A DNA stretch of 5,234 nucleotides from Bacteroidota bacterium (GTDB taxonomy: Bacteria > Bacteroidota > Bacteroidia > Chitinophagales > Chitinophagaceae), in contig JAFAGR010000017.1 in the NCBI GenBank assembly GCA_023422565.1, positions 1 through 5,234 of the forward strand, given 5' to 3'. The notes beneath the pieces were generated by a model that did not search any database, was not told where the DNA came from, and saw only the letters and a list, made by a program, of their open reading frames with translations. Position numbers and translations under genes: made by a program. Positions 1-5,234 of this stretch are shown here, piece by piece (position 1 is the stretch's first letter; each line of letters begins with the position of its first letter).

Positions 1-215
1 GAACCATCTACCAGATTCAATGGATGGTTCTTTATTTAGTTCGTGACCCCCTTTGTTTGGTTCGTGAGACATGAACCATCTACCAGATTCAATGGATGGT
101 TCTTTATTTGGCTCGTGACCGCCTTTGTTCGTTCGTGAGACATGAACCATCTACCAGATTCAAGGGATGGTTCTTTATTTGGTTCGTGACCGCGTTTGTT
201 TGGTATGTGAGACAC
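1..215. repeat. Tandem array of three 71-72 bp units with internal hairpins
   Basis: Three head-to-tail copies occupy 1-72, 73-143 and 144-215. Each starts GAACCATCTACCAGATTCA and ends in GTGAGACAT or GTGAGACAC. The copies differ by a handful of substitutions, and the middle one is 1 bp shorter. Each unit carries an 8-bp inverted repeat, GAACCATC...GATGGTTC (1-8/23-30, 73-80/95-102, 144-151/166-173), with a 14-nt loop and a following T-rich stretch (TTTATTT). Within each unit the word TTCGTGA recurs about 20 bp apart, with some changes, so the unit itself looks built from a shorter ancestral word. The array begins exactly at the window edge, so it probably continues to the left. Open frames through it encode only repeat-derived peptides and are not believable genes. 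I know of no named family that this matches with certainty. Confidence 0.93.
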
Positions 216-267
216 GAGTGATTTTATGGTTCGTGAGACACAAGTAACTATATGGTTCGTGAGACAC
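216..267. repeat. Two 26-bp tandem units sharing the core of the 72-bp repeat
   Basis: Units at 216-241 and 242-267 both end in ATGGTTCGTGAGACAC. Their first ten bases differ (GAGTGATTTT versus AAGTAACTAT). The 15-base tail matches the last bases of the neighbouring 72-bp units (59-72, and 202-215 with changes). The 26-bp units therefore look like shortened or ancestral versions of the same element. They lie between the longer array and the rseP stop codon. Confidence 0.85.
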
Positions 268-275
268 GAACCATA
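251..275 (-). terminator. Perfect 11-bp inverted repeat just after rseP; candidate terminator or mRNA-end hairpin
   Basis: TATGGTTCGTG (251-261) and CACGAACCATA (265-275) are exact reverse complements separated by 3 nt. They would form an 11-bp stem with a very short loop in the transcript leaving rseP, whose stop codon is at 278-280. The position fits a transcription terminator or a 3'-end protecting hairpin. However, the sequence after the stem (TAGTTACTTG on the minus strand) is not a clean U-tract, so a classical intrinsic terminator is not shown. The left arm is also part of the second 26-bp repeat, so the hairpin may simply be a repeat copy meeting its inverted partner. Confidence 0.4.
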
Positions 276-277
276 GA

Positions 278-1660
278 CTATTTCCCCCATCCGAACCAAT
301 CGTTGCCGTTTGCGTAAAGCATGAGCCCGAGCAACAATACCATACCCGCAATTTGCGCATATTCAAGGAATTTGTCGCTGGGTTTGCGGCCGGTGATCAT
401 TTCTATAAGTGTGAACAGTACGTGTCCGCCATCCAATGCCGGAATGGGCAACAGGTTCATAAAGGCGAGCACGATTGAAAAGAAAGCCGTGATGGTCCAG
501 AAATGCTCCCAATCCCAGGAATTGCCGGAAAAGACAGAGCCCATAGCCTTGAAACCACCTACACCTTTGTAGGCGCCGGTTTCAGGAGAGAGAATTTTTT
601 TGAACTGGTCAATATAAAAACCAAGTTCCGCACCTGCACGTTTAACGCCACCGGGTATTGATTCAAGGAAGCTGTATTTTTTTACGGTATAAGAATAGAA
701 GCCGAGGCTGTCGTAGTCGGCCGGGCTTGCGGGAGCGTTGAAACCTATCTTCTCATCATAAGCAAGTGTAAAAGGGAGGTTGATCAATGAATCATTTCGT
801 TTAACCGTAAGCGTTACATCGGCACCTTTTTTTCTTCCCACCATGGCAGATTGAAATTCATCATAAAACATGGTCGGCGCACTGTCTAAAGCCACGATCT
901 GGTCTGATCTTCGAAGCCCCGCAATGTATGCGGCAGAGGTATCACTAACATTCATAACGATTACGGTTGTACGCGGACTGATCATAGGCCCGTCGGCCTT
1001 TCTTCTCTTCTCCACAAGGGTTCCGATAAGGTCAACCGGCATTCTCATGTCCATCTGTTTGCCGTCTCTTTCAATTGTAACGGTTTCGTCAACCACCAAC
1101 AATTTTTTGAGTATGTCCGTGTATTGTTCCACCGGCTCTCCGTCAACTGCAAGAACCTTATCGCCGTTTTTGAAACCAAGGTCTTTAAAAATCGGATCAT
1201 TGAATGCGATGCCGTACTTCAGCGAATCAGCAGGAACTTTCTTTTCCCCCCACACCATTAATATCATTGAATAGATGATGAAGGCGAGAATGATGTTGAC
1301 TGTTACTCCACCGATCATGATGATCAGTCGCTGCCAGGCCGGTTTGCTGCGAAACTCCCAGGGTTGCGGAGGTTGTTTCATCTGCTCTTTGTCCATGCTC
1401 TCGTCTACCATTCCGGATATCTTCACATAGCCGCCAAGTGGAAGCCAGCCAATGCCGTAAACGGTTTCACCGATCTTCTTTTTAAAAACGGAAAACCATG
1501 GATCGAAGAACAGGTAGAATTTTTCAACCCTGCACTTAAACCATTTGGCGGTGATGTAGTGACCAAATTCGTGAAGGACGACCAGTATGGAAAGTGATAA
1601 AAGTAGTTGTGCAACCTGGAGGCCTACGCTTCCCCAATTGATCGCTAAGAAAGTAAACAT
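278..1660 (-). CDS. rseP: RIP metalloprotease RseP (site-2 protease, M50 family)
   Basis: A 460-residue inner-membrane zinc protease that cuts substrates inside the bilayer. In characterised bacteria RseP performs the second cleavage of anti-sigma factors in envelope-stress signalling and clears signal-peptide remnants; its target here is unknown. The zinc-binding HEFGH motif is at residues 30-34, inside the first membrane helix (about 10-30). The third zinc ligand lies in NLLPIPALDGG (402-412, LDG at 409-411). Further membrane segments lie at about 110-136, 388-405 and 434-450. The region between (about 150-300) fits two tandem PDZ domains; LGFKNGDKVLAVDG (161-174) is typical of the first, and AGLRRSDQIVALD (247-259) of the second. 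Length is close to E. coli RseP (450 aa), and nothing essential seems missing. The ATG at 1660 is 30 bp after the dxr stop with no Shine-Dalgarno sequence, and co-transcription with dxr is likely. Family assignment is firm. Confidence 0.97.
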   Translation of the reverse strand: MFTFLAINWGSVGLQVAQLLLSLSILVVLHEFGHYITAKWFKCRVEKFYLFFDPWFSVFKKKIGETVYGIGWLPLGGYVKISGMVDESMDKEQMKQPPQPWEFRSKPAWQRLIIMIGGVTVNIILAFIIYSMILMVWGEKKVPADSLKYGIAFNDPIFKDLGFKNGDKVLAVDGEPVEQYTDILKKLLVVDETVTIERDGKQMDMRMPVDLIGTLVEKRRKADGPMISPRTTVIVMNVSDTSAAYIAGLRRSDQIVALDSAPTMFYDEFQSAMVGRKKGADVTLTVKRNDSLINLPFTLAYDEKIGFNAPASPADYDSLGFYSYTVKKYSFLESIPGGVKRAGAELGFYIDQFKKILSPETGAYKGVGGFKAMGSVFSGNSWDWEHFWTITAFFSIVLAFMNLLPIPALDGGHVLFTLIEMITGRKPSDKFLEYAQIAGMVLLLGLMLYANGNDWFGWGK

Positions 1661-1662
1661 GT

Positions 1663-1685
1663 ATGATAGTGAGTTAATGATAGTG
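1663..1685. repeat. 9-bp direct repeat in the dxr-rseP spacer
   Basis: ATGATAGTG occurs at 1663-1671 and again at 1677-1685, a 14-bp period, and fills most of the 30-bp gap between dxr and rseP. On the coding strand this reads CACTATCAT twice, the downstream copy only a few bases before the rseP ATG. It may be a small duplication; no function can be read from it. Confidence 0.6.
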
Positions 1686-1690
1686 ATAGC

Positions 1691-2863
1691 CTAATCAATT
1701 TTTAATAAGGAGGCGGCAAAATTACGCGCCTCGCCATCGCTGTCAAAATAATCCTGCAGGGATGGGCTTTCAATAAAAGGCACTGCGGCCATTGTTTTTT
1801 CCACCACCGCGGTGATATCTAAAAACCCGATACGGTTTTTAAGGAAGGCCCATACCGCAATTTCATTTGCAGCATTAAGTATGCAGGGCATGTTGCCGCC
1901 TTGGTGGAGCGCGTCCATTGCGAGGCCAAGGTTCCGGAATGTTTTCAGGTCAGGCTCTTCAAAAGTGAGCGAGGCATATTTTCTAAAACTCATTCGCGGG
2001 AAATCATTCTTGATGCGCTGTGGAAAGCCTAACGCATACTGGATCGGAAGCTTCATGTCCGGCAAGCCCATCTGGGCTTTAATGCTTCCATCTTCAAACT
2101 GCACCATGCTGTGAATGATGCTTTGCGGATGAATGATCACCTCTACCTGTTTGGGTTTAAGGTTGAAAAGCCATTTCGCCTCGATCATTTCAAGCCCTTT
2201 ATTCATGAGGGTTGCAGAGTCGACAGAAATTTTCGCCCCCATGTTCCAGTTTGGATGCTGCAGCGCATGATCACGTTTAACGTTCACCAAAAAGTTCGGC
2301 TTCCTTCCCAAAAAAGGCCCACCGCTCGCGGTAAGTATAACTTTTTCGATCGGGTTTCTTGCTTCTCCCAGAAGGCATTGAAAAAGGGCGGAGTGTTCAC
2401 TGTCTACGGGCACAATGGGTGAACGATGTTCAACGGCCAGTTGCATCACAATATCTCCTGCCACCACCAGGGTTTCCTTATTTGCAAGAGCAATTATCTT
2501 TCCTTTCTGAACCGCTTTAAGAGTAGGCTTTAAACCCGCAAAGCCCACAATAGCTGCAAGCATTACGTCGTAAGTATCAAAATCTGCCACTTCTTCAAGC
2601 GCATCTTCTCCGCAGAAAACTTTGATATCGGTTTTCGAAAGTGCGGCCTTCACCTTTTCATACTTTTCCTCCTCGCCTATCACCACGGCATTGGGTAAAA
2701 ATTCCAGCGCCTGGTTAATGAGTTTTTCATCATTAGACTGTGCGGTGAGAATTTCCACTTCAAAAATATCTTTATGGGCACGTATCACTTCAAGAGCCTG
2801 CGTGCCGATAGAACCTGTTGAACCGAAAATGGCTATGCGTTTTTTCGCATATTCCTCTGGCAT
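1691..2863 (-). CDS. dxr: 1-deoxy-D-xylulose 5-phosphate reductoisomerase
   Basis: Cytoplasmic enzyme of the non-mevalonate (MEP) isoprenoid pathway. It converts 1-deoxy-D-xylulose 5-phosphate to 2-C-methyl-D-erythritol 4-phosphate using NADPH and a divalent metal, and is the target of fosmidomycin. The 390-residue product has the usual length. The N-terminal NADPH fold shows GSTGSIG at 14-20 and ALANKE at 125-130. The metal ligands are visible as D154 and E156 in PVDSEHSA and E225 in MNKGLE. Substrate-site signatures SGG (180-182), HPNWNMG (203-209), KISVDSATLMNKG (211-223) and HPQSIIHSMV (245-254) are intact, followed by the C-terminal helical domain (NAANE, 330-334). The ATG at 2863 places the Rossmann motif at the expected distance. 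The 84-bp gap upstream lacks a Shine-Dalgarno sequence and shows no convincing promoter. rseP follows after 30 bp, an arrangement I recall as common in Bacteroidota; in E. coli the two genes are also near each other. Confidence 0.98.
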   Translation of the reverse strand: MPEEYAKKRIAIFGSTGSIGTQALEVIRAHKDIFEVEILTAQSNDEKLINQALEFLPNAVVIGEEEKYEKVKAALSKTDIKVFCGEDALEEVADFDTYDVMLAAIVGFAGLKPTLKAVQKGKIIALANKETLVVAGDIVMQLAVEHRSPIVPVDSEHSALFQCLLGEARNPIEKVILTASGGPFLGRKPNFLVNVKRDHALQHPNWNMGAKISVDSATLMNKGLEMIEAKWLFNLKPKQVEVIIHPQSIIHSMVQFEDGSIKAQMGLPDMKLPIQYALGFPQRIKNDFPRMSFRKYASLTFEEPDLKTFRNLGLAMDALHQGGNMPCILNAANEIAVWAFLKNRIGFLDITAVVEKTMAAVPFIESPSLQDYFDSDGEARNFAASLLKID

Positions 2864-2947
2864 GATAATGAGATTATTTTAATATATGAGGGGCAATTTA
2901 AGTTATTAAATGAAGAAGGTTGGTAAACGTTTCCCAAATCGCAGTCG

Positions 2948-4453
2948 TTAGGCCGGCAATTTTCTCTCGAGAAACGGTTGCAGCCCGTTAGCCAGTGCGC
3001 GGTCGTTACTAAGCCTCGGCACCTTATTTTGCCCGCCGAGTTTACCGATGCTTTTCATATAATCTACAAAACCGTTCTTTCGAACGGGCACCACTTTAAG
3101 AGTTTGCAGAATATTCCCTGCAATCAGATCTTCATAATATATGTTTCTGTGGCGAAGTTGATCGTCCAGCATCTTTGAAAACCCGTCGATATCTGCGGGC
3201 GTTTCTTCAAACTCTACAAACCATTCATGAAAGCTGTTGCCTTCGGCATCGTTTACCATTGGAGCCACGGTAAATTCAGTGATGCGCACGCTGTCTCCTG
3301 CTGCGGCAACCATGGCAGACTCAACTTCCTCTCCTATTACATGTTCACCAAATGCAGAAATGTAATGTTTTATACGGCCTGAAACTATCAACCGGTAAGG
3401 GTCGGTTGATAAGAACTTCACCGTATCGCCTATGTTGTATGCCCAAAGGCCTGCATTGCTCGAAATGATCAGCGCATAATTTTCTCCCACTTTCACATCC
3501 GCAAGAGTGAGGCGTGTAGGGTTTTGGCTGTTTATCTCGGCCACCGGCACAAATTCAAAGAAGATACCGCTGTGCGTGTTAAGCAGCATACCTTCATGCT
3601 TCTGTGAATCCTGGAAGGCAAAGAAACCTTCACTGGCAGGAAACAGTTCGATCATATCAACCTTTCTGCCTATGCTCTCAATAAGTTTAGCGCGGTACGG
3701 TTCAAAGTTCACGCCGCCCTGTACCATCACGTTAAAATTCGGAAAAAGCTCGCCGATCTTTTTACCCGAACGATCTTCCAACCTGTCAAAATACATTTGC
3801 ATCCACGGCGGTATTCCGGAGATGAGAGTCATATTTTGACCTATTGTTTCATCAACTATCTTTTCCAGTTTCTGTTCCCAATCTTCAATACAATTTGTTT
3901 CAAAAGAAGGAAGCTGGTTTGCGCGAAGGTACTTTGGCACATGGTGATTCACGATGCCGCTGAGCCGCCCCGTAGGTATATCGCCGATGCGCTCCAGTTC
4001 GGGCGAGCCGCTCAAAAAGATAAGTTTTCCGCTCGCAAAGGCGCTGTTGCCGGTTTCAGCCATGTAGCAAAGAAGGGCGTTGCGGGCCGTATTAATGTGA
4101 TTGGGGATTGAATCTTTCGTGATCGGAATATATTTCACGCCGCTGGTTGTTCCGCTCGTTTTAGCAAAATAAATTGGATGGCCTTTCCATAACACATTGT
4201 GCTTTCCTTCTTTTATAAGATCGATATAAGAGCGGATGCCTTCATAATCCCGAATGGGCACATGTTTTACGAAATCTTTATGATTTTTTATTTCATCGAA
4301 TTTGTGGTCGGCGCCAAATTTTGTTTTGGACCCCACCTTTATAAGATGGTTGAAAATATCCTGTTGATCGGCCACAGCGTTGTGCATTCCCTTTTTAATG
4401 GCCCGGTATATATAGTTGGCAAAAGGTTTTGCCAGCAAACTTTTAAATTTCAT
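2948..4453 (-). CDS. GH3 family acyl-adenylating / amido-synthetase-like protein
   Basis: A 501-residue member of the GH3 family (Pfam GH3, within the firefly-luciferase/ANL superfamily). Plant members conjugate amino acids to auxin or jasmonate through an acyl-adenylate. Bacterial members are widespread in Bacteroidota, and I know of no established substrate. The three ATP/AMP-binding motifs are visible: KTSGTTSG at 98-105, FPASEGFFAF at about 271-280 (in place of plant YxxSE) and YNIGD at 339-343 (where plants usually have YRxGD). GRIKHYISAFGE (359-370) and the C-terminal LGGQNKVPRLSNDR (472-485) also fit bacterial members. There is no signal peptide, so it is probably cytosolic. A GTG at 4462 would add three residues; I prefer the ATG at 4453, which gives MKFKSLLAKPF, the usual style of start in relatives. 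It begins 34 bp after the DUF4258 gene and ends 84 bp before dxr. Family call is firm; the reaction is inferred. Confidence 0.93.
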   Translation of the reverse strand: MKFKSLLAKPFANYIYRAIKKGMHNAVADQQDIFNHLIKVGSKTKFGADHKFDEIKNHKDFVKHVPIRDYEGIRSYIDLIKEGKHNVLWKGHPIYFAKTSGTTSGVKYIPITKDSIPNHINTARNALLCYMAETGNSAFASGKLIFLSGSPELERIGDIPTGRLSGIVNHHVPKYLRANQLPSFETNCIEDWEQKLEKIVDETIGQNMTLISGIPPWMQMYFDRLEDRSGKKIGELFPNFNVMVQGGVNFEPYRAKLIESIGRKVDMIELFPASEGFFAFQDSQKHEGMLLNTHSGIFFEFVPVAEINSQNPTRLTLADVKVGENYALIISSNAGLWAYNIGDTVKFLSTDPYRLIVSGRIKHYISAFGEHVIGEEVESAMVAAAGDSVRITEFTVAPMVNDAEGNSFHEWFVEFEETPADIDGFSKMLDDQLRHRNIYYEDLIAGNILQTLKVVPVRKNGFVDYMKSIGKLGGQNKVPRLSNDRALANGLQPFLERKLPA

Positions 4454-4487
4454 TTCAAACACTTTAATGTGCGTTTACCCGGCATCG

Positions 4488-4898
4488 TTAGTTGCAATTG
4501 CAGGGCCATTCTTTTTCCAGGTCAATGGCCGTTACCACAACAATCGCGTCCGGCTTGGGCGCATACACTATACGCACGTACTGCCGGTCTTTCGTCAGGC
4601 CTTCGATCGGATAAGTTATTCCCTCTTCATCTTCTTCCACCCGGCTAAAATTTATTTTACCATTCATTAGGATATCCTCTACCTCCTCCCTGTCAATTTG
4701 CCTGCAGCCCATCCGGCATTTCGCGTGATTGCTGTAAACCAGCATGGCCGTATCCCGAACAAAAGGATCTTTTGAACCCGTGTTTTCGATCGCCACTTCC
4801 CTGGCTTTCTTTTCACCCCGCTGGTTTGTTTTGATCCAGAAAAGAAGAATGGCGGCCGCAATAAACAGTATGTATGGCAGGTATTTTTTCAGCACCAC
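4488..4898 (-). CDS. Membrane-anchored DUF4258 domain protein
   Basis: About 136 residues from a GTG at 4898 (a second GTG at 4895 is equally possible). The N-terminus KKYLPYILFIAAAILLFW (about residues 4-21) is a single hydrophobic anchor. A charged linker follows, then a DUF4258-like domain: YSNHAKCRMGCRQID (55-69), an EEVEDIL helix, YPIEGLTKDRQYVRIVYAP (about 96-114), VVVTAIDL (120-127) and a terminal CNCN. C61 and C65, with C133 and C135 near the end, could form a metal or disulfide site; this is inference. DUF4258 has been linked by some to RelE/ParE-like folds, but I see no antitoxin gene here and do not call it a toxin. The frame stays open upstream to a TTG at 4991, but that extension is translated tandem repeat, so I reject it. 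No internal ATG offers a better start. It is followed by the GH3 gene after 34 bp. Function unknown. Confidence 0.8.
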   Translation of the reverse strand: MVLKKYLPYILFIAAAILLFWIKTNQRGEKKAREVAIENTGSKDPFVRDTAMLVYSNHAKCRMGCRQIDREEVEDILMNGKINFSRVEEDEEGITYPIEGLTKDRQYVRIVYAPKPDAIVVVTAIDLEKEWPCNCN

Positions 4899-4926
4899 GC
4901 AATTTAGGCAATGTAAGGGAGATGAA

Positions 4927-4958
4927 GGATTTGCAGATTTAGAAATATGGAGATTTGG
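4927..4958. repeat. Degenerate octamer tandem repeat, consensus AGATTTGG, four copies
   Basis: Four adjacent 8-mers (GGATTTGC, AGATTTAG, AAATATGG, AGATTTGG) fill 4927-4958. Translated on the minus strand they give the peptide NLHISKSANP, a product of repeat DNA rather than a protein domain. This argues against starting the DUF4258 gene upstream of here. Confidence 0.7.
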
Positions 4959-4960
4959 GA

Positions 4961-5009
4961 CAGGGCGCAGGGTGCAAGGTGCAGGGTGCAAGGTGCAAGG
5001 TGCAGGGTG
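4961..5009. repeat. Seven-copy heptamer tandem repeat CARGGTG
   Basis: Seven uninterrupted 7-mers run from 4961 to 5009: CAGGGCG, CAGGGTG, CAAGGTG, CAGGGTG, CAAGGTG, CAAGGTG, CAGGGTG. Six match CARGGTG exactly, and the first differs by one base. On the minus strand they read CACCYTG. Their position 60-110 bp upstream of the likely DUF4258 start puts them in its 5' leader or promoter region, and copy number could vary by slippage. Confidence 0.95.
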
Positions 5010-5041
5010 AGCGCAGATTATAAATTATAGATAAATTTCGC

Positions 5042-5049
5042 CAAATATA
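5042..5049 (-). promoter_or_regulatory. Candidate Bacteroidota -7 promoter box (TATATTTG)
   Basis: The minus strand reads TATATTTG, an exact match to the Bacteroidota housekeeping -7 consensus TAnnTTTG, and it points toward the DUF4258-GH3-dxr-rseP cluster. I find no matching TTTG -33 box at the expected 19-21 bp spacing; the nearest upstream TTG is about 40 bp away. If used, the leader would be about 140 nt and contain both short tandem repeats. An 8-mer with four fixed A/T bases in A/T-rich DNA can easily occur by chance. Confidence 0.3.
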
Positions 5050-5234
5050 AAATGGACGGCGACCTTTATTTGCTACTGCTTATTGAATACAACGGTCTGA
5101 GAATTTCACACGAAGCCCCTTTAGTTCCTAAATCTCCAATTTCAATATAAGAAGTGCAGGATTTAAATTTCAGGAAGGAAAGTGGGGTGAACTTGACGAA
5201 GCCATAGACTTATGATCTATTTCGTGTATTAGTC

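Larger units (their letters stand above)
4899..5234. other. Non-coding, repeat-rich right-hand region
   Basis: There is no supported gene in these 336 bp. The part nearest the DUF4258 gene holds an octamer array and a heptamer array (listed separately), then an A/T-rich stretch (5016-5052). From 5052 to 5234 the sequence is mixed and has only very short open frames on either strand. Words such as GCTACTGCTTATTG (5071-5084) and CCTAAATCTCCAATTTC (5127-5143) resemble degenerate members of the short-period intergenic repeats common in Bacteroidota. The region is probably the 5' flank of the four-gene cluster. Confidence 0.7.

Noticed and set aside
1..215. CRISPR array, because of regularly spaced repeats with short palindromes.
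   Set aside because: The whole 72-bp unit is repeated, including what would be the spacer. There are no variable spacers and no cas genes in the window.
36..366. Minus-strand open frames through the left repeat array, giving peptides with SHE and LTN repeats.
   Set aside because: The peptides simply mirror the tandem repeat. One of the frames also runs into the real rseP gene out of frame.
2864..2947. Promoter for dxr in the GH3-dxr gap (minus strand TAAATTGC resembles TAnnTTTG).
   Set aside because: The -7 match is incomplete, and no TTTG box lies at the right distance (the candidates are about 24 and 34 bp away).
4488..4898. Toxin-antitoxin module based on the DUF4258 protein.
   Set aside because: There is no small antitoxin-like gene beside it, the protein has a membrane anchor, and its neighbours are metabolic genes.
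5052..5150. Plus-strand frame of 32 codons starting ATGGACGGCGACC, with an A/T-rich stretch upstream.
   Set aside because: Very short, with a composition that looks like degenerate intergenic repeat (GCTACTGCTTATTG, AAATCTCC). It has no recognisable domain and no good promoter or ribosome site. Not enough to call a gene.
5170..5232. Minus-strand frame open from the right edge to a TGA at 5170-5172, possibly the end of an upstream gene.
   Set aside because: Only 20 codons are visible, with a low-complexity serine run and no motif. A random frame of this length is expected.
5181..5234. Possible tRNA fragment at the right edge (GGGGTGAAC-like word and an arm-like inverted pair).
   Set aside because: No cloverleaf can be formed: the acceptor stem, anticodon arm and T-loop consensus are not present in order.

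Overview
The window looks like chromosomal DNA from a member of the Bacteroidota. Chitinophagaceae or a close relative is my best guess, an inference from protein style rather than from any rRNA marker. The support is: a dxr gene directly followed by rseP; a bacterial GH3-family protein of the type common in this phylum; a DUF4258 protein with the Cys-rich core (CRMGCRQID and a C-terminal CNC); the absence of Shine-Dalgarno-like sequence before the genes; and intergenic DNA made of short 7-8 bp and longer tandem repeats.

All four convincing genes lie on the minus strand, so the transcription order runs from right to left. First is a small membrane-anchored DUF4258 protein (4898 to 4488). It is followed by a GH3 acyl-adenylating enzyme (4453 to 2948), 1-deoxy-D-xylulose 5-phosphate reductoisomerase (dxr, 2863 to 1691) and the site-2 intramembrane metalloprotease rseP (1660 to 278). 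Gaps are 34, 84 and 30 bp with no obvious internal terminator, so the genes could form one transcription unit. The dxr-rseP pair is the tightest part. The gene functions are diverse (isoprenoid precursor synthesis, envelope-stress proteolysis, an amido-synthetase-like enzyme of unknown substrate, an uncharacterised DUF) and do not form one obvious pathway.

Both ends are non-coding and repetitive. On the left, 1-275 is a composite array: three copies of a 71-72 bp unit, each with an internal 8-bp inverted repeat, then two 26-bp units sharing the same TGGTTCGTGAGACAC-like core. It ends in a perfect 11-bp inverted repeat two bases past the rseP stop codon. On the right, 4899-5234 holds a 4-copy degenerate octamer array, a 7-copy CARGGTG heptamer array, a perfect match to the Bacteroidota -7 promoter box (TATATTTG), and about 180 bp with no recognisable gene.

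I see no clear new biological system. The most unusual material is the hairpin-rich composite repeat abutting rseP. Next are the GH3 protein, whose substrate is unknown, and the DUF4258 protein, whose reading frame runs back into repeat DNA.
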